From an uncultured Ignatzschineria sp. (GTDB taxonomy: Bacteria; Pseudomonadota; Gammaproteobacteria; Cardiobacteriales; Wohlfahrtiimonadaceae): a stretch of 36,273 nt of DNA. Position numbers and translations under genes: made by a program. The stretch lies in contig CALZEE010000015.1 in NCBI GenBank assembly GCA_945639195.1, positions 1 to 36,273 of the forward strand. Reading direction: 5' to 3'. The notes under the pieces were generated by a model. The model saw only the letters and a list, made by a program, of their open reading frames with translations. It was not told where the DNA came from and did no database searches. Shown here piece after piece: positions 33,178 through 36,273 of this stretch (positions within the stretch are counted from its first letter, which is position 1; every line of letters starts with the position of its first letter).

Positions 33178-34475
33178 GAGCCTGTAACATATTTTGTGTA
33201 AGTTGAATTGCTACAAATAATTAGTTACTCGATTATCAAAGTGAATCATAAACCAATTCATTGCCGATCGCCAATTCCTGATCGGCATTGTCCATTTTTG
33301 AGAAGCGCTTTCGACTGCTAAATAGATCACCTTTTTCGCTGAATCATCGGATGAAAATATCTTTCTTTTTTTAGTCGCATGACGAATAACGCTGTTAAGC
33401 GATTCTATCGCATTGGTGGTATAAACAGCTCTGCGAATCTCTTCAGGATAGTCAAAAATAGAGCGAATGTTAGCCCAATGATTATGCCAAGACTCTGCTA
33501 TTTTAGGATATTTATTTGCCCACTCATTTTCAAAAATATCCAAAGCCTTAAGCGCATTTTCCTCAGTCGTGGCTTGGTAAATTTCTTTTAAACCTCGCGT
33601 GACAGATTTATAATCCTTCCAGCTAATAAAGCGTAAGCTATTTCTGACCATATGGACGATACATAGCTGTATATCGGTTTTAGGAAAAACGGATGCGATT
33701 GCTTCAGGAAAGCCTTTTAAACCGTCAATACAAGTAATCAGAATTTCCTCAACACCTCTATTTCTAATTTCCGTGATGACTGACAACCAAAATTTAGCAC
33801 CTTCTGTTTGCGCAATCCACATGCCTAAAAGCTCTTTACGACCTTCTAAATTGATACCTAGCGCAAGATAAACAGATTTATTAATCACCGTAGAATGTTC
33901 GCGTATTTTGACAACAAGACAATCTAAATAAACAACAGGATACATTCTATCTAATGGCCTATTTTGCCATTCTGAAACCCGCTCAATTACACTGTCTGTA
34001 ACTCGGCTGATCAATGATGCGGATACATCAGCATCGTACATTTCTTTAAAGAATTGTACGATTTCACGATTAGTCATGCCTTTTGAATAAAGTGCTAAAA
34101 TTTGTTCATCCATAGATGTCACACGTGTTTGATGCTTTTTAATAAGTTGGGGTGAAAAAGAACCTTCTCTATCCCTCGGAATATCTAGTTCTAAACTTCC
34201 ATCAGGACTTTTAATCGTTTTTTTGCTAGTTCCATTTCGACTATTGTTGGACGTTGAAGATTGATTTTTATCAAACCCCAAATGTTCACGCAACTCGGCA
34301 TTTAATGCAGCTTCGATGGTCATCTTCTTGAGCAATGCTGTGAACTCATTTAAATCTTTCTCTGTTTTAATATTGCTCGCAAGCTCTTGCGCCAATTTTT
34401 GTATGTCTTTTGTCATAAGTATAAATCCATAGAATAAATAAAAAATAGGATTTACACAAAATTTAGGACAGGCTC
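33178..34475 (-). mobile_element. IS256-family (mutator-type) insertion sequence
   Basis: 1298 bp bounded by imperfect 24-bp inverted repeats, GAGCCTGT then six differing bases then TTTTGTGTAA (33178-33201 and, inverted, 34452-34475). No 8-9-bp target duplication is visible (left flank AAGTATTT, right flank CCATTGAT). The left end cuts into the IS5-family gene. Confidence 0.88.
33211..34416 (-). CDS. IS256-family transposase
   Basis: 401 residues from the ATG at 34414-34416. The frame opens 21 codons earlier, but that part lies in the terminal repeat and beyond the element. Mutator-type DDE transposase: first Asp in PVVYLDCLVVKIR, second Asp in ITCIDGLKGFPEAI, the motif CIVHMVRNSLRF, and the Glu of YTTNAIESLNSVIRHATKKRKIF. 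Full length and without interruptions, so the element may be active. Confidence 0.93.
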   Translation of the reverse strand: MTKDIQKLAQELASNIKTEKDLNEFTALLKKMTIEAALNAELREHLGFDKNQSSTSNNSRNGTSKKTIKSPDGSLELDIPRDREGSFSPQLIKKHQTRVTSMDEQILALYSKGMTNREIVQFFKEMYDADVSASLISRVTDSVIERVSEWQNRPLDRMYPVVYLDCLVVKIREHSTVINKSVYLALGINLEGRKELLGMWIAQTEGAKFWLSVITEIRNRGVEEILITCIDGLKGFPEAIASVFPKTDIQLCIVHMVRNSLRFISWKDYKSVTRGLKEIYQATTEENALKALDIFENEWANKYPKIAESWHNHWANIRSIFDYPEEIRRAVYTTNAIESLNSVIRHATKKRKIFSSDDSAKKVIYLAVESASQKWTMPIRNWRSAMNWFMIHFDNRVTNYL

Positions 34476-34652
34476 CCATTGATAATTAAGTTGTTTTCAT
34501 TTTACTTCAATTCACCAAGCTACAGATTATTGTCCTCAAGCAGTAAACACAGGAGCGATTAGAATACTGTAGTGCTCTAATCGCTCTTTATTTATAGGCA
34601 TCTATAATAGACGCTTATTTATATATAGATGCCTAGTCCTATTATGAATAGC
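34476..34652. other. Short spacer with two hairpins downstream of the adhesin gene
   Basis: AGCGATTAGA pairs with TCTAATCGCT (about 34554-34584), and TAGGCATCTATA (34595-34606) with TATAGATGCCTA (34624-34635). The second is 17 bp past the adhesin stop on the minus strand. Neither is followed by a clear T-run there. Together they may end the adhesin transcript. No remnant of the IS5 3' end is found here. Confidence 0.55.
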
Positions 34653-36273
34653 CTAACCAATAGCCATTTGATTATTTTCAAGTAGTTCTTCTAACGTTAA
34701 CGCCGTAGATTGATTAGTTAGATGAAGCAATATCTCAGACCCATAATTACTTCCATCTCCATCTCTATCAACAGATAAGGTAGCTGTTTCCGTTTCCTCA
34801 TCATAGTCAATCGTGATAAATTTTTCAATCTTACCTAAATCTACCCTTTTTCCTGTTAAGTCAGATCCTTTTAGTCCTTGGAAGAAGTCTGTCGCAAATT
34901 TGATGAGATCCGCATTCGAATCAGTATCAAGCTTACCTACACCAAAATCAATCCAGGTATCCGTACCATTACCGGCTTTACCATCAACAAGTGCTTCTGC
35001 ACCTTTTAAGATTCCATAAATTAGCGTGTCATTTCCAGTAATCCCAGTACTAATTAAGTCATCATCTGATGAAGATGTAATGATCCGATTAGGATTCAAC
35101 ACCTCAACATCAAAATCAAATTTCGAACTAACAGACCCTTCATCGTCAAGCAAAGCAAATCTTGCTGCATTTGCAACAACTGAATTAATACCCACAACTT
35201 TACTTGCACTTAAACCTTCTGCATCCGTTACTACCACATTAATGCTATTCGTATTTACAGTCGTTGATAAATAACTAGTAGAAGATAGAATAGAATTCCA
35301 ATCATCAATTGATGCAGAGACACCTTCTTTTTCTGAGATTGTCAAAGTTCCATTTTCAAAAATGACATCAAAGTAATCAGTGAATAAGTCTTGCTGCACC
35401 GCCAATTTACTAGTAGTGCTATCAGATAATGTTAATTGCACTTGGCGAATATCATTATCTGCATCGTTAATGCTAATTGAACTAAACACTTTAGTAGGGA
35501 CATTACTCCCCACAGTTACAAATTCATTCAAATTAGGTGCTACAACTTTTAAAGCCCCAATTTGAATATCATCTTGACCACCCACTAAAGAAACAGCTAA
35601 GTCACCAGTTTTACCTTGTAAAGATGCTGGCAAGTCAATTGCAATACTAGTCCATCGTGATAACATAAATTCTGCTTCATTACGGTAATCGGTATCATCT
35701 AAAACTTGAGCCCAAGTTTTAAGAATAAAAATTTCGCCTTCTTTATAAGTTACACCATTAACTGTGATAGTTGCACCATTCATAATTGTTACTTTTGCAT
35801 CAAGTACATCATCAGTTAGAATGCTTTTTCCATCAACATAGTTTAATGATCCTGCCTTAGCAGCAGTTGTTTCTACCTTGAGAATATCAATTCCAGCGAA
35901 TGAGAAAGTAGCAGTAGTTGCTGAACCTGAATCTCCAACCCAGCCATTATTCCATCCCAAATCAATTAATAATTGAGCATTTTCAGGCAATGCTGTGTTA
36001 ATCGTTTGAGAAACAATTACAGATTCCCCATCAACATCAAAACCAATAGCACCCTTCATATTAGTGATATTTCCAGGGTTATTTACTTTCCAAGCTCCAT
36101 CAAAACTGTTGCCGTTCCACTCACGACCACCTTGCAAGTCACCATTAGATGTAATTTCAGTGTACGAATGAATTTCCATTTCAAAGGTTGGCGCATTATT
36201 CACCGGCGTCACTGTCACCGGCACAGTGATAGTGACAGATTCACCCTCTGGATCTTTAACAACAACGGTGAAT
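34653..36273 (-). CDS. Type I-secreted repeat adhesin, C-terminal part
   Basis: The frame is open to the right edge, so the start is outside the window; about 540 codons are seen. It begins in an Ig/cadherin-like repeat (VTITVPVTVTPVNNAP), has a jelly-roll-like central part of about 200 residues with no name I can give, and another repeat (ISINDADNDIRQVQLTLSDST). The last 120 residues hold the type I secretion target pattern seen in large surface proteins: WIDFGVGKLDTDSNADLIKF, DLTGKRVDLGKIEKF, SVDRDGDG, ILLHLTNQST. Such proteins leave by an ABC/TolC-type system and act in attachment or biofilm. No transporter gene is in view. The sequence has almost no cysteine, as usual for the class. Confidence 0.85.
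   Translation of the reverse strand, partial: FTVVVKDPEGESVTITVPVTVTPVNNAPTFEMEIHSYTEITSNGDLQGGREWNGNSFDGAWKVNNPGNITNMKGAIGFDVDGESVIVSQTINTALPENAQLLIDLGWNNGWVGDSGSATTATFSFAGIDILKVETTAAKAGSLNYVDGKSILTDDVLDAKVTIMNGATITVNGVTYKEGEIFILKTWAQVLDDTDYRNEAEFMLSRWTSIAIDLPASLQGKTGDLAVSLVGGQDDIQIGALKVVAPNLNEFVTVGSNVPTKVFSSISINDADNDIRQVQLTLSDSTTSKLAVQQDLFTDYFDVIFENGTLTISEKEGVSASIDDWNSILSSTSYLSTTVNTNSINVVVTDAEGLSASKVVGINSVVANAARFALLDDEGSVSSKFDFDVEVLNPNRIITSSSDDDLISTGITGNDTLIYGILKGAEALVDGKAGNGTDTWIDFGVGKLDTDSNADLIKFATDFFQGLKGSDLTGKRVDLGKIEKFITIDYDEETETATLSVDRDGDGSNYGSEILLHLTNQSTALTLEELLENNQMAIG

Larger units (their letters stand above)
31323..33187 (+). pseudogene. IS5-family transposase, interrupted and 3'-truncated
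   Basis: The ATG at 31323-31325 is followed by ACT A, then the IS3 element. Removing that element and one ACTA copy rejoins the frame as MTRTILNDDTWQQLQSIMID. The first ORF runs to WNDFFLSYE, and the second is in the -1 frame (ERFFFKLRGEIDQEWVSIDGSYV, with ATKIHMAVDSHGRP and LLGDKGYDSD). The switch is at the nine-T run 32741-32749, as in the IS427 group where OrfAB comes from frameshifting. The DDE transposase ends early at VENIFAKLK; the last codons and TAA (33185-33187) come from the IS256-family terminal repeat. Confidence 0.82.

Overview
The window is chromosomal DNA from a gammaproteobacterium. The evidence is an OxyR with the enterobacterial-type Cys-N8-Cys switch, a ygiW/qseBC block beside eptA-pmrA-pmrB, and a prpBCD order. 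The AT-leaning base composition and gene content fit the Ignatzschineria/Wohlfahrtiimonas group, but that is only a guess; no rRNA or other decisive marker is present.

Layout. 1-3376 (minus): 3' part of the 2-oxoglutarate dehydrogenase operon, sucA then the N-terminus of sucB, which runs off the left edge. 3617-5881 (plus): oxyR, moaA and a 68-residue orphan protein closed by a terminator. 6000-6626: two tRNA-Arg(ACG) genes, each with its own promoter and terminator, in duplicated units. 6699-14455: mostly housekeeping and small transport genes (SirB2-like protein, D-2-hydroxyacid dehydrogenase, smpB, an AraC regulator divergent from a Bcr/CflA-type MFS pump, PadR with a DUF2798 protein, a YbaK-type deacylase, a C39-like peptidase, an EamA transporter).

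14507-21762 is the most coherent system. A ygiW-like periplasmic protein, an unrecognised Arg/Gln/His-rich exported protein and a QseC/QseB-type two-component pair lie on the minus strand. They are back to back with a plus-strand eptA-pmrA-pmrB operon joined by ATGA overlaps. Four copies of a PmrA/QseB-type box occur here. Three of them sit exactly 10 nt upstream of a plausible -10 hexamer, in front of ygiW, the Arg/Gln/His-rich gene and eptA. I read this as one envelope-stress regulon that includes the unrecognised protein. Two PACE-type efflux genes follow, and an EmrE-type SMR pump lies further on, so functions acting on cationic antimicrobials are concentrated here.

24224-28058 is the methylcitrate cycle for propionate (prpB, prpC, prpD), with a large terminator-like hairpin between prpC and prpD. 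28272-29973 holds the SMR pump and an exported serine hydrolase. 30397-34475 is a pile-up of insertion sequences. An IS5-family element is interrupted at its start codon by an IS3-family element (4-bp target duplication ACTA), bordered by an IS481-like element (duplication AGGG), and truncated at its 3' end by an IS256-family element. 34653 to the right edge is the C-terminal part of a type I-secreted, repeat-containing adhesin.

A short palindrome, TGCCGGCA, recurs through genes and spacers far more often than chance and is flagged separately.
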